The position numbers and the translations under genes were made by a program. From Macrobrachium rosenbergii (lineage: Eukaryota > Arthropoda > Malacostraca > Decapoda > Palaemonidae), in NCBI RefSeq assembly GCF_040412425.1, contig NC_089749.1, positions 19,265,162 to 19,329,161 of the forward strand: a DNA stretch of 64,000 bases. Direction: 5' to 3'. This document shows positions 1 through 12,559 of the stretch, piece by piece. Below the pieces are notes generated by a model, which did not search any database, was not told the DNA's origin, and saw only the letters and a list, made by a program, of their open reading frames with translations. Numbering within the stretch: the stretch's first letter is position 1; each line of letters begins with the position of its first letter.

Positions 1-193
1 ATTAGATATTTTTCCTGGATAGAAGTATATACAGCTGTTTTACATATTTGTCATAAATGTTATTTTGTCTATTTTTGATTAATGACACTTTTTATTTTCT
101 TCTTTTACAAATAAGCATTATTAGTCTGAGGAATCTTGCTATGCAAATTAATGACCTTACGGTTTGTTCTCTAAGAATGTGAGATCATTATGA

Positions 194-242
<49 letters not shown>

Positions 243-409
243 GTGAAGGCTGCAGTATTTTTTTGTTTTGCCTAGCTTACAGATGGCAATTATTTGCTTC
301 AGGAGTTGGTGTTCTTATTTTGATACAAAAATTTGAGACATAAATTCTACGGAACGACATTACATTTTTCATTAAGCGCCGCTGTCATGCATTCCTTAAG
401 CAGAGCAAC
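1..409. other. AT-rich unique sequence with an (AAT)n array
   Basis: No gene is visible. The stretch is AT-rich with frequent stops in all frames. A perfect trinucleotide (ATA/AAT)n microsatellite occupies about 195-242. Confidence 0.8.
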
Positions 410-535
410 AGCATATATTTTATAACGATGATAACAAATTTGTACCTCACTGGTAAATGAACTCATGGCTCCCGAGAAAAAGGCAAGGGCGAGAGACCTG
501 GGTTCGATCCCGCTGTAAGGCAGAAATTTATTTCT
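410..535 (+). mobile_element. tRNA-like SINE fragment
   Basis: The segment ends with GACCTGGGTTCGATCCCGC, a good match to the RNA polymerase III B box and T-arm (GGTTCGATCC). I see no convincing A box or full cloverleaf upstream, so a working tRNA gene is unlikely. A decayed tRNA-derived SINE is the better reading. Confidence 0.4.
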
Positions 536-887
536 GTTGCGCACGTGATTCTTTGTTGATTTCCAAGAACAGTGATCATTGATAATGAAAAAAGGCGATA
601 GTGATAAAAAGAGATAAAATTGTTAATAACAGATACATGTAAGTTTTATTGCCAGTATATTATGTTTTTGCTTTGCTAGGTAAGGTTATTCTAAGTATGA
701 TAACCACAGTCTTTTGAGCTACTTGACGAAAAGTTAACAAGTTCTAAAGTGCTACACTCCATTACGTATATATAAAACATTTTATGACTTATACATTCCC
801 AGATGTTCTGCATTACATTGAAGCAATAACGGCAAGCGATTCGCTCGCTTTTAATTTGGCCAACTCGTAGAAATCTTTACCCCCCGG

Positions 888-938
<51 letters not shown>

Positions 939-956
939 CACACACAAATACACACG
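888..956. repeat. (CT)n microsatellite with short CA tail
   Basis: An almost uninterrupted CT tract runs from 888 to 935 and is followed by a short CA-rich stretch. Confidence 0.95.
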
Positions 957-1079
957 CACTCAAGTAGTAGGACTGGAAATAGTTCATCGTTCTCTTTTTC
1001 ACTTTTTGAATACGATTTATAACATTTCAGTCATTCCAGACTCTCTCTAACTTAATTCATGAATGCGCTTTTAATTGCT

Positions 1080-1350
1080 CAAGTTTTTTCCCCATTGCTT
1101 TATTCCCCGTGATAAACAGGACCAGAAACCTAATATACTGGTAAGACGCCGACGCGAAAATATCCGGTCGACGCTAATCGGGGCAACAGCATCGGCAGCC
1201 GCTAGGGTCGATAATTAAGACGTAGAATCCCGGGCAAGAGTCGAACGTCGTCGATTCCATCAGAATACGAGGCGGACTCATATTGGGAAATATGCAGTGA
1301 ATGTAAATGTTGGCCTTGATTCTCGTACGAGCGAGAATTTGAGGGCAGGA
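1080..1350. other. GC-richer unique block, possible conserved non-coding element
   Basis: The block is rich in CpG (GACGCCGACGCG, GTCGAACGTCGTCGATTCC) within AT-rich DNA. Short open frames exist on both strands but carry no recognisable motif or splice sites. A constrained non-coding element is one explanation; this is inference from composition only. Confidence 0.25.
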
Positions 1351-3425
1351 GATAAAATAATGTTGGGGCATATTGTAATCCAAGGTTGCGTTAAGATGCT
1401 GATAAGTATCTTTGTTATAAATATGCGTATTTATTATTTATTATTCATCAAGTCCTCCTGTGTAACTGTAATTGAATAATGGATGTTTGGAATACAGGTG
1501 AACAACATTTGAATGGCTTTCATTTTGCATCGAGGGCATTTATGACGTAGTATTGGAACCTGGTGTTGAGTACGCATAAATATGAATTTATGACTATATA
1601 TATTTTTTATCACATCACCTGGACATTTTTACATACATAAGCGTTAATCTACAAATTTCTTTTAATATCCAATTGGATCTACCTCGGAAATTATACCGAA
1701 GGGAAATTGTGATTGACAAGTGACAATCACCCGATGGACGCGAGCCACCGACGGTAACTGTCTCTGAAATCTATATGTGTGTGTGTGTGTATGTACAAAT
1801 GCATACACAAGGAATTCCTGCCCTTCGTAAATACTTTTTTATAACTTTATTTGAAACATACCGCTGAATTAAATTAAGAGGGCATCAGCGGAAGTTTGGG
1901 AGTTAAGCCAGTTTTTTTACCATCATGTAATCACAATTTAAAAGTCAAAATCTAATTGGCTAGTTCTTAATTCACTCCCACAGCAACGTTTTATGACTAG
2001 CTCATTCGGTAGGCAAAAAAAAAAAAAAATATCTGGGAGAGTTATTATATTTTTTAGGTAGTTTTAGTTTTCAAAAAGTAACATGTTTCATGGGTTTTTA
2101 TTATTCTCGTATTGTTCGAATCCGCGTGTGTGCCTTGCGACTCAGTTCAGAAGAACATCTGTACGTTATGAGTGGTAATGTTAATATTCACCTGTGAATA
2201 GGACTGATTACATATTTGGGGTGGGACTCAATATCCATTTATTCGTTTGATTATTTTATTTTTTCATGTAAAGACGAACTAGATAACACTTTTAATTTTG
2301 CCCTATACGTCCCTCTGCTCAGGACAGATTTTATCACGAAGGGATGAAGTCCAGATGAGATACTAATGGTTCAGAAAGGTTTGAGATTACCGAGAATTAG
2401 TCAGAAACGGTTTTTAGTGCATCTGCCGTATTGGGTCATTGTTGGTGATACAGAATATTGTATTGTATAGTATTTCTGTAATATCAAGTTGAGAAACATC
2501 CATAGCATTTTAGTATGGCTTAAGTAGTTTATGGGTTTCATGTCTTGAGTTGAATTTCCATGCGCTTCTTCTTGATGATTTGAATTTAAAGCTTACCATC
2601 TTATCTTTTCTGACTTCTATAACCTTTCTTCCTTTAAGTGGCAGATTTATCGCTTCCTTTGCAATAAAGTCTCGCGCTTTTTCCATTTCCTTTTCTTGTT
2701 TTCATCGGGTCTGTGGTGGAAAGGGGCATTAGGTTGTGGGGATCTGGGTCCCCGTACTGCTGTTGTATTTGGCACTGCTGTTTCTTGAGTCTCTTTCCCA
2801 CTGATACTGTGCGGAAATGATATTTTACTCTTTAAACCGAAACGTTCCATCCTCAGGACTTCTCAGTCGTTTTCTACTGTAAAAAAAATAATCTTTTAAT
2901 GTCCTAAATACTTGTTGTATTTTCATGCACGCCTGTGTTGTCCAAATTGGATATAATGTAAACTTCTTTTCTAAGTATATGTACTTTGTAAAGGGCTGAA
3001 GCTTAAGGAGGCAAAACGTTCTATGATTGACAGCGGAATTTACTTTACAGTCTTGGGAAAACGGGTCTTGCTAATAATGACAAAAGTAGTAACATCAAAA
3101 AAGACTTGTAAACTGACGCTTGTTAATGATTCTGATGAAATGATCGGCAGAACTGGCTGCTGTCAAGTTATACAGTGGATGATAGCAAAAACAACGTCGT
3201 GAACTTGTTGTACACTGAATAATGAAGGGTGTTGAGAATGAAGGAGTGATAGCAGCAAGATCACACGTACTTGAGGATTCCTAATATTTACTGAGAGAAG
3301 GATAGAGAAAAAAAATCGCATGAAAAGATTTCTCACATATATGTAAGGAAAGCATGCTATGCAGTGCCAGGCAAATTTCAAATCCTGAGCAGTAAATGAA
3401 CGCCGAACTCTCAATCTGGGCCTTA
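1351..3425. other. Unique AT-rich sequence, no gene seen
   Basis: Only short spurious open frames are present. Minor features are a short GT run near 1773-1790, a poly-A run near 2016-2029 and another A-run at 2881. Confidence 0.7.
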
Positions 3426-3830
3426 ATCAACGCTAACCCTCCTCTTCCTCCTCCAAATCTCCTCCCCTACCCCCACTACCCTTTCTCTCTCTCCTCCCCG
3501 CCTCTCTCCCTTCTCCTCAGAGGGTAATTGCTTTATAGCCCGTCTCATAAAATAAGAGCTAAAAGGAAGCGATTAATTACTGCAGGAAATGGGACCTGAA
3601 TTCCTTGAGTCCTCGACGAATTCACCTCCCCCTCCGCCTCCTTCTCCCTCCTTAGTCACTCCTCATTCACTCCTCTCCTCCTGCTCCATCGACACCCACC
3701 GCTAACTCCAACAATCCCAGGCATCCATCTATCTCAGCAGCCATCTGGTTATAGTTTCCTTTATTCACGTTGTCTTGCATTAATTGCTCCCCATCCCCTC
3801 CCCCACTTCGTTCCTTCACCCCCTCCTTAT
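3426..3830. repeat. Degenerate pyrimidine-rich tract (CCT/CTC)
   Basis: The plus strand is strongly biased to C and T, with repeated CCTCC and CTCCTC runs interrupted by a normal segment at about 3530-3610. Such homopyrimidine DNA can adopt triplex structures. No coding signal is seen. Confidence 0.6.
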
Positions 3831-4157
<327 letters not shown>

Positions 4158-4600
4158 AAGACATCGTGTAGAACGCTGGAAAGTTGCCGAATATGATGTT
4201 CTTTTGACGATAAACACGTAATGTTTTTTGACAGGACAGTATTATTTTTGTCAAATGAGACTGTAGCGGGTTCACGATTTGTGAACTGAATATATACTTT
4301 TTAAATTTGCATTTTAATTTTTTCTTCCCGAAACAAAAGGTAACTTGAGTTGAAACTTTAATACTAACTCGCCATTGAAAATATATCGTGAATTACTGTT
4401 TGCTGGTTTTAGTCTTGTGAAAGAGTCCCTCATAACTGTATAGCGTGAAGATATTTAATGGTTAGTGTACTCAGGAAAATGTCAGAAAAGGTATGGTGAA
4501 ACATCTACTCGCCTATCAGATCATTCCTCATAAGAAAATTAAAGCCGTAAGAGCGAATTTACTGGTGATTCCAATGAAAACTGAACAATTCTCAGCTTTT

Positions 4601-4910
4601 TAGTTTTCTGCAAAAGAAAACTATTGAGATGGCTTTGTCCGTCCACACTTTTTCTGTCCGCCCTCAGATCTTAAAAGCCACTGAGGCTAGAGGGCTGCAA
4701 ATTGGTATGTTGCAGCCCTCTAGCCTCAGTAGTTTTTATTTTATTTAAGGTTAAAGTTAGCATGATCGTGCGTCTGGCACCGCAACAACACAGGCCACCA
4801 AGGCCACTGAGAGTCTCATGGGCCGTGGCTGAGAGTTTCATACAGCATTATATGCTGTACAGAAAACTTGGTTTTGCCGAAAAACTTCGGCGCATTATTT
4901 ACTTGTTTTC
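4601..4910 (+). mobile_element. Hairpin-rich interspersed repeat, copy A (loop-deleted)
   Basis: This is one of five related copies in the window. It starts with the palindrome-like GTTTTCTGCAAAAGAAAAC and ends with a small hairpin around CCGAAAAACTTCGGCGC followed by an ATTTACTTG-type tail. The central stem of the family is present (GGCTAGAGGGCTGC pairs with GCAGCCCTCTAGCC, 4684-4724). About 40 bp of inner stem and loop found in the other copies are missing, as expected for slippage across a hairpin. No coding capacity. Most likely a non-autonomous DNA element or SINE-like repeat; class uncertain. Confidence 0.75.
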
Positions 4911-6070
4911 TCTTTTATGGTAAGTGACCACCTGGAAGGGAGGGATTTTTTTTCTGATACGAAAGTCGATTGGACACGTAAGTCTTTTAGCCACGACGCA
5001 AATTAAAATAGCAGAAAGAAAGGCGAAAGCAAGACGAGAAGAGTTTAATCGTTAATAAAACGCCAGACGAGCTTTTTGTAAAAGGTAATGCTATTGGAAA
5101 CAAGGACACCCAAAGCGTGAGGTTGTTGATCGAAAGAGACAAGAATGTGCTTAGAACTTTCAGCAGACCTTAGGAGTGAGGAATGATTTGGTGGGGGTAG
5201 TGGCGAAATGGAAGTAACGTTCCAAACGTTCAATTATATTCAAGTATTTCTTGATCTTCATTGTCAGTTAGTGAGGATTTACTAATCAGTTCTGAAGTAG
5301 TTTCATTTCTTAGGGCGTTGCCCTATTGGTCTGATTTCTCATTCTGGTAGTTTATTTTTATTTTGACTGCACGTTTTATTTTACTTTTACTCTAATGTCA
5401 TTAGAGGACGTGGTTTGTTCCTTGCGTTGATTTTCGTTAAAATTTTGTAGGTCAGAAACGTTACACCGTTGCACCTTTCGGAGAAACCAATCCAGTTATA
5501 AGGTACAAAAATATATTTAAAAATAAGTATATTTTTGTACCATGCAAAACTGTGGATTTGTTTCTCCATCTCAAGACTCATGCTACGATGAATATTTTTT
5601 TAATTAATTACACCTTTCATTCGTTCTAGTGCCTCCTGTAGACTGTTACGGAAATGTTCTTACAAAGAACAATTGTGTCCATCTTGTTCATCCCGCTCCT
5701 CATCGTTTTCCTTCCCAGGCTATTTTACTCTCATCCCCCATCCCTCAATTGGAGGTGTAGCTATTTTCTATTAGGTAAAGATTAGTGTGCAGTCAAGGCT
5801 ATTGGGTAAGTTTAAAAACCTGTCTTGTGCTTCTGACTTGGAATCGAGAAAGGCCCTATTAGTTGCTGGCCTTGTTTTTAATGAATACTTGTTCATAGAG
5901 GCATGCTTGGAGTTGAACATATTTTCCTTTGTTGATTGTGATGAAAAGTAAAATTACTGATACCGGATTTGATGTTTAACAGTATTCGTTTACAGATTGA
6001 GATACGTTTGAAGTTGAAAAAAATTTTTTTTACACTGCTTCAAAGGCGACCTTTTGAGAGCGCTGTACAT
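4911..6070. other. Unique sequence, no gene seen
   Basis: AT-rich with no coding signature. It contains one small perfect-looking hairpin, listed separately at 5502-5541. Confidence 0.65.
5502..5541. repeat. 17-bp inverted repeat hairpin
   Basis: GGTACAAAAATATATTT is followed after a 6-base AAAAAT loop by its near-exact reverse complement AAGTATATTTTTGTACC, with one mismatch in the 17-bp stem. Confidence 0.8.
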
Positions 6071-6074
6071 CAGC

Positions 6075-6123
<49 letters not shown>
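6071..6123. repeat. (TAG)n trinucleotide microsatellite
   Basis: Perfect AGT/TAG repeat. In one frame it reads as poly-valine, which explains the apparent open frame there. Confidence 0.95.
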
Positions 6124-7743
6124 CCAAAGGTCACCATCCCTAACCAGCACTAAAAAATAGAGGGTGACCTTTAGTGGTCATGTAACATTTAAAGAGTGGA
6201 CAATATTATACGCAGAATTAGTAATTCATCCTGAACTCTTAATATAATTTGAGCTTGTACAGAATAATTATACCCGAGTATAAAACTTTAACTAATGATC
6301 CTAACGTAGTAAGACCCACTGAATGTTTGTGAATGTCGGAATTACTTCATTAATAATAGATAACGTACTTTAGTTAGAAGATGTGACTTATAAGTTTAGA
6401 ATTAATGAAGACTAAGAATCATCCATGAATGAAAGAAATGCCCTTTTTAATGACGTAACAATTGACGAAGTCATTAACCATTAAAGAGTGAAAGAGAAAG
6501 TTTATGAGGTGAAAGAAAATGCCTTATCAATAACTGCAGACATCTTTAGGACTACAGGCTCATGAAGATTAAGAGAAATATCATATTAATAAATATAGAA
6601 TTTACTGTAACCATTGACCAGTCATGAACACTGAATTATGGGGAAGCAGATATAGTGATGACTTTGATGAATAAGAATAGAAATGCGGCCTTCGGCCTTC
6701 GCCACAATGTATAATCTGAACTTTCAAGTGTGATTAAGTAAGTAAAAGGCGGGATGAAAGTTTAAAGTGGAATATGATTGATGATAATCGAGTGTTTTTA
6801 TGTGAACATATTAAGTAGAGAAAGGAACAGCAAATTATATAAGAAAGGGATGAAGAAGGTAAAAAATGGATGATGGAAAGGCAGAGAGGAGTGAGAGGAT
6901 ATGATAGAGCGAACTTTTTTTTTTTTAGTAATTTAATAAAGAACACGTGACGGGTTCTTCTGAAACTTTAGAGAAATGTCTAAAAGGCAGTGCTTAGGCC
7001 TGGATTAAACCTAGATTTTTGGAACAGTTGTAAGTTGAAGGAATCATCTCCAAGATTTTGGTGGAAATTTAATTTGTAGAAAAATAGTAAAAAAAATATG
7101 TTGTTGGGGTAGGGTCATAAATATAATTTAAAGAAAATAATGATATTAGGAATCTAGTAATAAACAGGTAAAAATAGGGCAGGAAAGTGAAGTAATAAAT
7201 CTTTGAAATCATGTTATAACTAAATTTATAAATTTAGTCTTTGTGGTTTTAAAATTATGAGTTAAGATTATGAGTTGAATTAAAAATGATCTAAAATCTT
7301 GTCATAAATTTATACATTTATAAACTTAGTCTTTGTGGTTTTGAAATTAAACGAGAGGATTAATTATTGAATAAATTCAGTTACAAAAAATCGGATTCAA
7401 GTTCAGGACTGCGAAAAGAAATAAGAGCAGATCTTTCAGAAATTAATTTTAATGAATTAGGCGCGTCGAGAAAAATAATACCATATACTTAAAAATAAAA
7501 TGTATCTTAACTGAAAGCTATTAGAACTGGGTAAAAGCAAATAGTGATAAAAAGTCATAAAACATTAAAAGTATAGAAAATAGGACTGGAATTGAAATTT
7601 TGAGCACCCACCGTTTCTCCCTGGCTTACAAAAACTACCCAGTATTTTTGTCATAATTTACAAAGGGAGTATTGAATTCGAGAGAGGGAATTTGAAACTA
7701 TGAAAATTGCTGACTTGCTAAGTGGGGAAAGCCCATCTTTGGT
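6124..7743. other. AT-rich unique sequence with weak internal repetition
   Basis: No gene is visible. A 34-bp direct repeat (TTTAGTCTTTGTGGTTTT core) occurs at 7223-7256 and 7316-7349. The 6360-6690 part has loosely recurring GAAAGAAATGCC-like motifs that may be an old tandem repeat. Confidence 0.6.
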
Positions 7744-7750
7744 AAATGCT

Positions 7751-7806
<56 letters not shown>
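7744..7806. repeat. (GA)n microsatellite
   Basis: Uninterrupted GA tract flanked by unique sequence on both sides. Confidence 0.95.
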
Positions 7807-8380
<574 letters not shown>

Positions 8381-8527
8381 ATATATAACCAGATGTGTAT
8401 ATAATAACAAGTATTTTTTTCATTATACTATTTAGAACACTGATATATAAATGGTCACTTTAACCAGATGTGTATATATATTTTAATAACAATATCGATT
8501 GTTTCACACTTTGGAAATGCTTGTCAC

Positions 8528-8612
8528 CCATATATATATAAATGTGTGCATACACACACACATATATATATACATATATATATTTATAATGTATATATAT
8601 ATATATATTTAT
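8528..8612. repeat. Degenerate AT/CA microsatellite
   Basis: Interrupted ATATAT and CACACA blocks. The flanking sequence AACCAGATGTGTATATA is duplicated (8389-8404 and 8463-8480). Confidence 0.8.
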
Positions 8613-8764
8613 TGTGCATTTGTATTCGTTTACAATTTTTTCCTTTGGAATGGGTAACTGCAGAAAGTATTACTGTTCCAGCTTCAGGAAATATTTTTGC
8701 GTTTTTGAGATTTACGTTGTTAGTCTTACACCCTAACCCTGACAGCCTGTTATCTTATTGATCA

Positions 8765-9025
8765 CCCATGTAAGTACGGAGGTTGCTTAATCTTTCTGGT
8801 CTTGCATTCGTAAACTACGTGGTTTGATCCCTGACTACCGTGACCAGCTGACTCAGTTGTGAATGGATAATAGCGCCATCTGACAGTTCAGAAAAGAGCA
8901 TGAGGTTAGCAACCTCATCCTCATCTCTAAAGACTGGCTGAGATGGGTAGGTGCTACCTGTGTGGCAACACCTCCCCCAAGGAGGAAAAGGCGTATGGTA
9001 GAAAAAATATACGTTGTATATGTCT
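8765..9025 (+). mobile_element. tRNA-derived SINE-like repeat
   Basis: The head contains a B-box-like GTGGTTTGATCCCTGAC. The body (GCATGAGGTTAGCAACCTC, then a CCTCATC segment, CACCTCCCCC and AAAAGGCGTATGG) matches, with gaps, the repeat at about 54877-55095, whose head resembles a tRNA A-box arm. Two copies sharing a tRNA-like head and a common body support a tRNA-derived SINE family. Hairpin-element copy B follows immediately. Confidence 0.5.
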
Positions 9026-9037
9026 GATCGTCATATT

Positions 9038-9357
9038 AATTTTCTGTAAAAGAAAACTATTGTGCCGGCTTTGGCTGTCCGTCAGCCTTCAGATCTTAAA
9101 AACTATTGAGGCTAGAGGGCTGCAAATTGGTATGTTGATCATCCACCTCCAATCATCAAACATACCAAATTTCAGCTCTCTAGACTCTGTAGTTTTATTT
9201 AAGGTTAAAGATTCATGGGCCGCGGCTCATACAGCATTATACCAAGACTACCGAAAGATAGATCTGTTTTCGGTGGCCTTGATTATACGCTGTAACGGCT
9301 GTACAGAAAACTCGATTGCGACGAAGAAACTTCGGCGCATTTTTTACTTGTTTTTCT
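9038..9357 (+). mobile_element. Hairpin-rich interspersed repeat, copy B
   Basis: It carries the family start TTTTCTGTAAAAGAAAAC, a central stem (GAGGCTAGAGGGCTGC against GCTCTCTAGACTC-type sequence) with the loop retained, and the terminal GAAGAAACTTCGGCGCAT hairpin with a TTTACTTG tail. Same orientation as the other four copies. No coding potential. Confidence 0.75.
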
Positions 9358-9410
9358 CTTCCACTACACCAACTTTTTATTTACAGAGTAAGCTTCTCAG
9401 TTTCTCTTTA

Positions 9411-9725
9411 TAGCCTCCGTAGCGGGGTAGCGCCGTCAGTGCACCTCATTCAGTGCACTATAGGCATTACTTAAGGTTCTTTGCAGCGTCCCTTTCGGCC
9501 CCTAGCTGCAAACTCTTTTCATTCCTTTTGCTGTACTTCCGTTCACTCTTCTCTCTTCCATCTTACTTTCCACCCTCTCGTAAAAATTGATTCATAGTGC
9601 AACTGCGAGGTTTTCCTCCTGTTACACCCTTCATACCTTTTTACTGTTATTTCCCTTTTCACTTTAATGACCTCCTAGGTCCCAGCGCTTGGCCTTTGCC
9701 CGAAATTCTATATTCTATTCTATTC
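9411..9725 (-). mobile_element. Decapod-type SINE (copy 1)
   Basis: This copy shares with 24029-24344 the order CCGTCAGTGCAC, GGCATTACTTAAGGTTCTTT, CCTAGCTGCAA, TCTTCCATCTTACTTTCCA, GAGGTTTTCCTCCTGTTACA and a GGTCCCAGCGCTTGGCCTTT end followed by ATTCTATATTCTATTC. I recognise this consensus as a common repeat in decapod genomes and transcripts. Strand is given by the usual reading of the family and is uncertain. A target-site duplication is only weakly visible (TTATAGCCTCCGT against TTAATAGCTTCCGT). Confidence 0.8.
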
Positions 9726-10699
9726 TCTTAATAGCTTCCGTGCATGTAGCCGAGATGCAACTTTATTTCTTGTTAAGCACACTGCAGTTTGCTGATAGAA
9801 GAAAACCGTTGGAGTGATAAAGATGTTCTTTGTCTGGCATATTGAGAGATTTCCTTCATTTGTATCCATTCCCTTTTCTACAGGTGAGAATTTGGTCATT
9901 TTTGGCTTTGCTTTTTCTGATATTTTCAGATGGTTGTGTAGCACCCGCCAGAATGCCACAGCCAGCATTTACTGTATAGTGATTGCTTAGTTAGTATTTT
10001 CTCTCTGGCACTGAACTTTGGGATTCTCCATCTCTTTTGTTTTCCCAGATTGTTATGACTCGTTAAGTTCACCGGGCTTGGAAGACACTTTTTATCCCCA
10101 CCCCGCCCTCCCTACTGTGCTTTTCCGGCTTTCAGTAGACCTGGGTTACTAAAACTTTTAATTTACTTTCTCGTAGGCTTTTGTACAAAAAAGAAAAACT
10201 ATAGGCACGTTACAGGTGCTCCAGTTGCTGTCAGGTAATCTGTTTCGTTTCTTCCACTTGCTCTGGCAACTTCATCATATTGGTGAAGGGTGTGAGAGAC
10301 ACTGAGGTATAGAGTGGGGTCCTATCACTGGAATTGGTTTCTTGACGAGCTTGGCTATAATATGACATGTTTATGTATCAGTCTAGTAACCTACTGACAC
10401 ATAAAAATTAAAAGAGAGAAATCTTCTGATGGAAGGAGAGGGCGAGTAGCGGTGGGATTGATCAACTAGGAAAAAAAAATGGATATTACGATTTTGACAT
10501 AATTACAACACCGAGAATGAACAGAGAATAATATTCATTTATTAGGGCGGAGTTAAATCAATAGATTTTTTGTACTAATTGAAGTGGATAAGGTACCGAG
10601 ACGTAATGCCGTTTATATGCATCAATTTTCAGATTCGATAAACACCATAGCAACGCCCTGGAAAAACGGTTCATAATTTTATAGAATGAATAGCATTAA
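9726..10699. other. Unique sequence, no gene seen
   Basis: Mixed-composition DNA without coding motifs, repeats or strong splice pairs. Confidence 0.6.
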
Positions 10700-11050
10700 A
10701 TGAAAGTAGAGGCTTCGAAATTCTTATATAGGAATTATAAGTCTTTACATAATCGCATTTAAAGCCGACAGAACCAATCGCTTACCCAACGAAGGCGTCC
10801 GAAACGTTCGAAAAACGGAAAATACCGGACTAACCTCCGATGGTGAGTTGTATGTTTACGTCCTTCTTGGGCGGTTTCGGACGAAGGGGTTGGCCCATTG
10901 CATGAGCGCGGTAATGAGAAATTCGCTGGTCTGACTGGCCCTCGAATTAAACATTTCATTTCTTAATTTTTGAATGACAGCGCTATTAATACTTCCCCCT
11001 CCGAAGTCCCCCCCGTCTTTACCCCCTAGCCCCCAAGGGGTAAGGGGAAC
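10700..11050. other. GC-richer unique block, possible regulatory element
   Basis: CpG-containing sequence with CCAAT-type words (GAACCAATCGC near 10769) and GGGCGG at 10868, ending in a C-rich run (CCCCCTCCGAAGTCCCCCC). No TATA box or initiator can be tied to a gene, so regulatory function is only a guess from composition. Confidence 0.25.
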
Positions 11051-11275
11051 CAGGTACTGGTAGATAGACTAGTAGGATGGTGGTGTATCACAGTTAAGGG
11101 ATAGGGAGAGAGGGAGAGTGAGTTTCGGAAAGGGAGTGCGTTTGATCAGCCTCGTACTGTCCTCCCCCTCTCCAGGGGCGCGATGATTTGAGAATAGGTT
11201 GGTGGGTGGCAGAAATCCGTAAAGATAGATCACTTTCATCTCGTCTCCCACACATACACTCGAAAGATGCTGTTT

Positions 11276-11302
11276 TCTCTCTCTCTCTCTCTCTCTCTCT
11301 CT
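11276..11302. repeat. (CT)n microsatellite
   Basis: Short perfect CT tract. Together with the GA tract at 11406 it forms an inverted pair of microsatellites about 100 bp apart. Confidence 0.95.
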
Positions 11303-11403
11303 GAAGCTGAATGCTTGTGTTGACCAGAGCGTTGAAGTATGTACCTACTGGTCCGTCGACGGTTGTGTGTCACAGCTAAAGAAAAGAGGTAAACAGTGAA
11401 GAG

Positions 11404-11405
<2 letters not shown>

Positions 11406-11439
<34 letters not shown>
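11406..11439. repeat. (GA)n microsatellite
   Basis: Perfect GA tract. Confidence 0.95.
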
Positions 11440-11440
<1 letters not shown>

Positions 11441-11604
11441 AACAGCCGTGAATGTTCACTGCTTCGTCAGAAAACGATAATATTCTGTATTTTATTCCCT
11501 AAGGTATTTATTGCCCATATACTTTTGATATACGATGTTGTTGTTAATCAAGAAATATGTAATTTAAGAAACCCTACTTAACTGGCGACTCAACAGCACG
11601 TGTT

Positions 11605-11608
<4 letters not shown>

Positions 11609-11667
<59 letters not shown>

Positions 11668-11668
11668 T
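11609..11668. repeat. (GA)n microsatellite
   Basis: GA tract with a single GG interruption near 11654. Confidence 0.95.
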
Positions 11669-11984
11669 TGCTAATTAAGAAGCAGAGGGAACTATGGAAT
11701 TGTTTTGGGGGCCATTAGTCCCACGAAACTCGATTTACAATTCAGAATTTAATTGAAAGTAAATGGAAAATCCAATTAAGAACCACCCACCCACTCATAA
11801 GTGCCATAAATTTTCGTGTTTTTCCATTTAAACAATTAGAGAGAAGGAGAGAGGCTGGATTAGTCGGAGGTGACCGCGAGTATTGGCACGAATGCGTGTT
11901 TTTAACAGCTCTCACGAATTACCTGTTCGAAACTAAACGCCGCAGACTTCGTTGGCTGTAATTTCTCCGTCACGCCATTTCCAC

Positions 11985-12055
11985 TCCCCTCCTCCCTCCC
12001 CCCCCTCCTCCTCCTCCTCCCCTCCCCTCCTCCTCCTCCTCCTCCTTTTCCCTGT
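11985..12055. repeat. (CCT)n/C-rich tract
   Basis: Runs of CCTCCTCCTCC and CCCCCC on the plus strand form a homopyrimidine tract. The opposite strand reads as poly-Gly/Glu, which is a repeat artefact. Confidence 0.9.
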
Positions 12056-12559
12056 CTACCGCCCTCCAGTTATCAGTGGAAACTACTCCACATTGTACAG
12101 TTTTTTTTTTTTCTCCATTCTTCCGTAGGGGTGATTGTAAAGAAGGGTTGTCAACAATTCCAACAGACACAGTATTATGAAATTAAATTACCTGAGGGTC
12201 CTGTATGTTTGATTGTGTATTATATAAATTATATGATGATCTAGAGTTAAACTGTTCTTTGTAATGGAACTGAATAACCTAGCGGTTCCAGTACCAGGTC
12301 ATAGACCAAACATTAATAAATCAGTCCTTTTATTAATTCCCGGGTATTCATCTTGCTGGAGTTGGTGAGCCTGACAAGTCTTGTAATCTAACAAGAAAAC
12401 ATGTATCCCATGCCTCCTTTGGATGCCCTTATGTCTTCCCAACAGCCAAGTAGTTTTGTATTGCTGAGATTGATCTCTCCACTGGTTCGCAGCTGATCGG
12501 CTAAGATATACGAGTTTATTAAGTCTCTGGCAACGCACGTTTTACGACATACAGGTTCA

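Noticed and set aside
483..530. Functional tRNA gene suggested by GGGTTCGATCCC
   Set aside because: No matching acceptor stem, D arm or anticodon arm could be built upstream. SINE remnant preferred.
8943..9413. 156-codon plus-strand open frame
   Set aside because: It spans the junction of a SINE-like repeat and hairpin element copy B and is not maintained in other copies of either.
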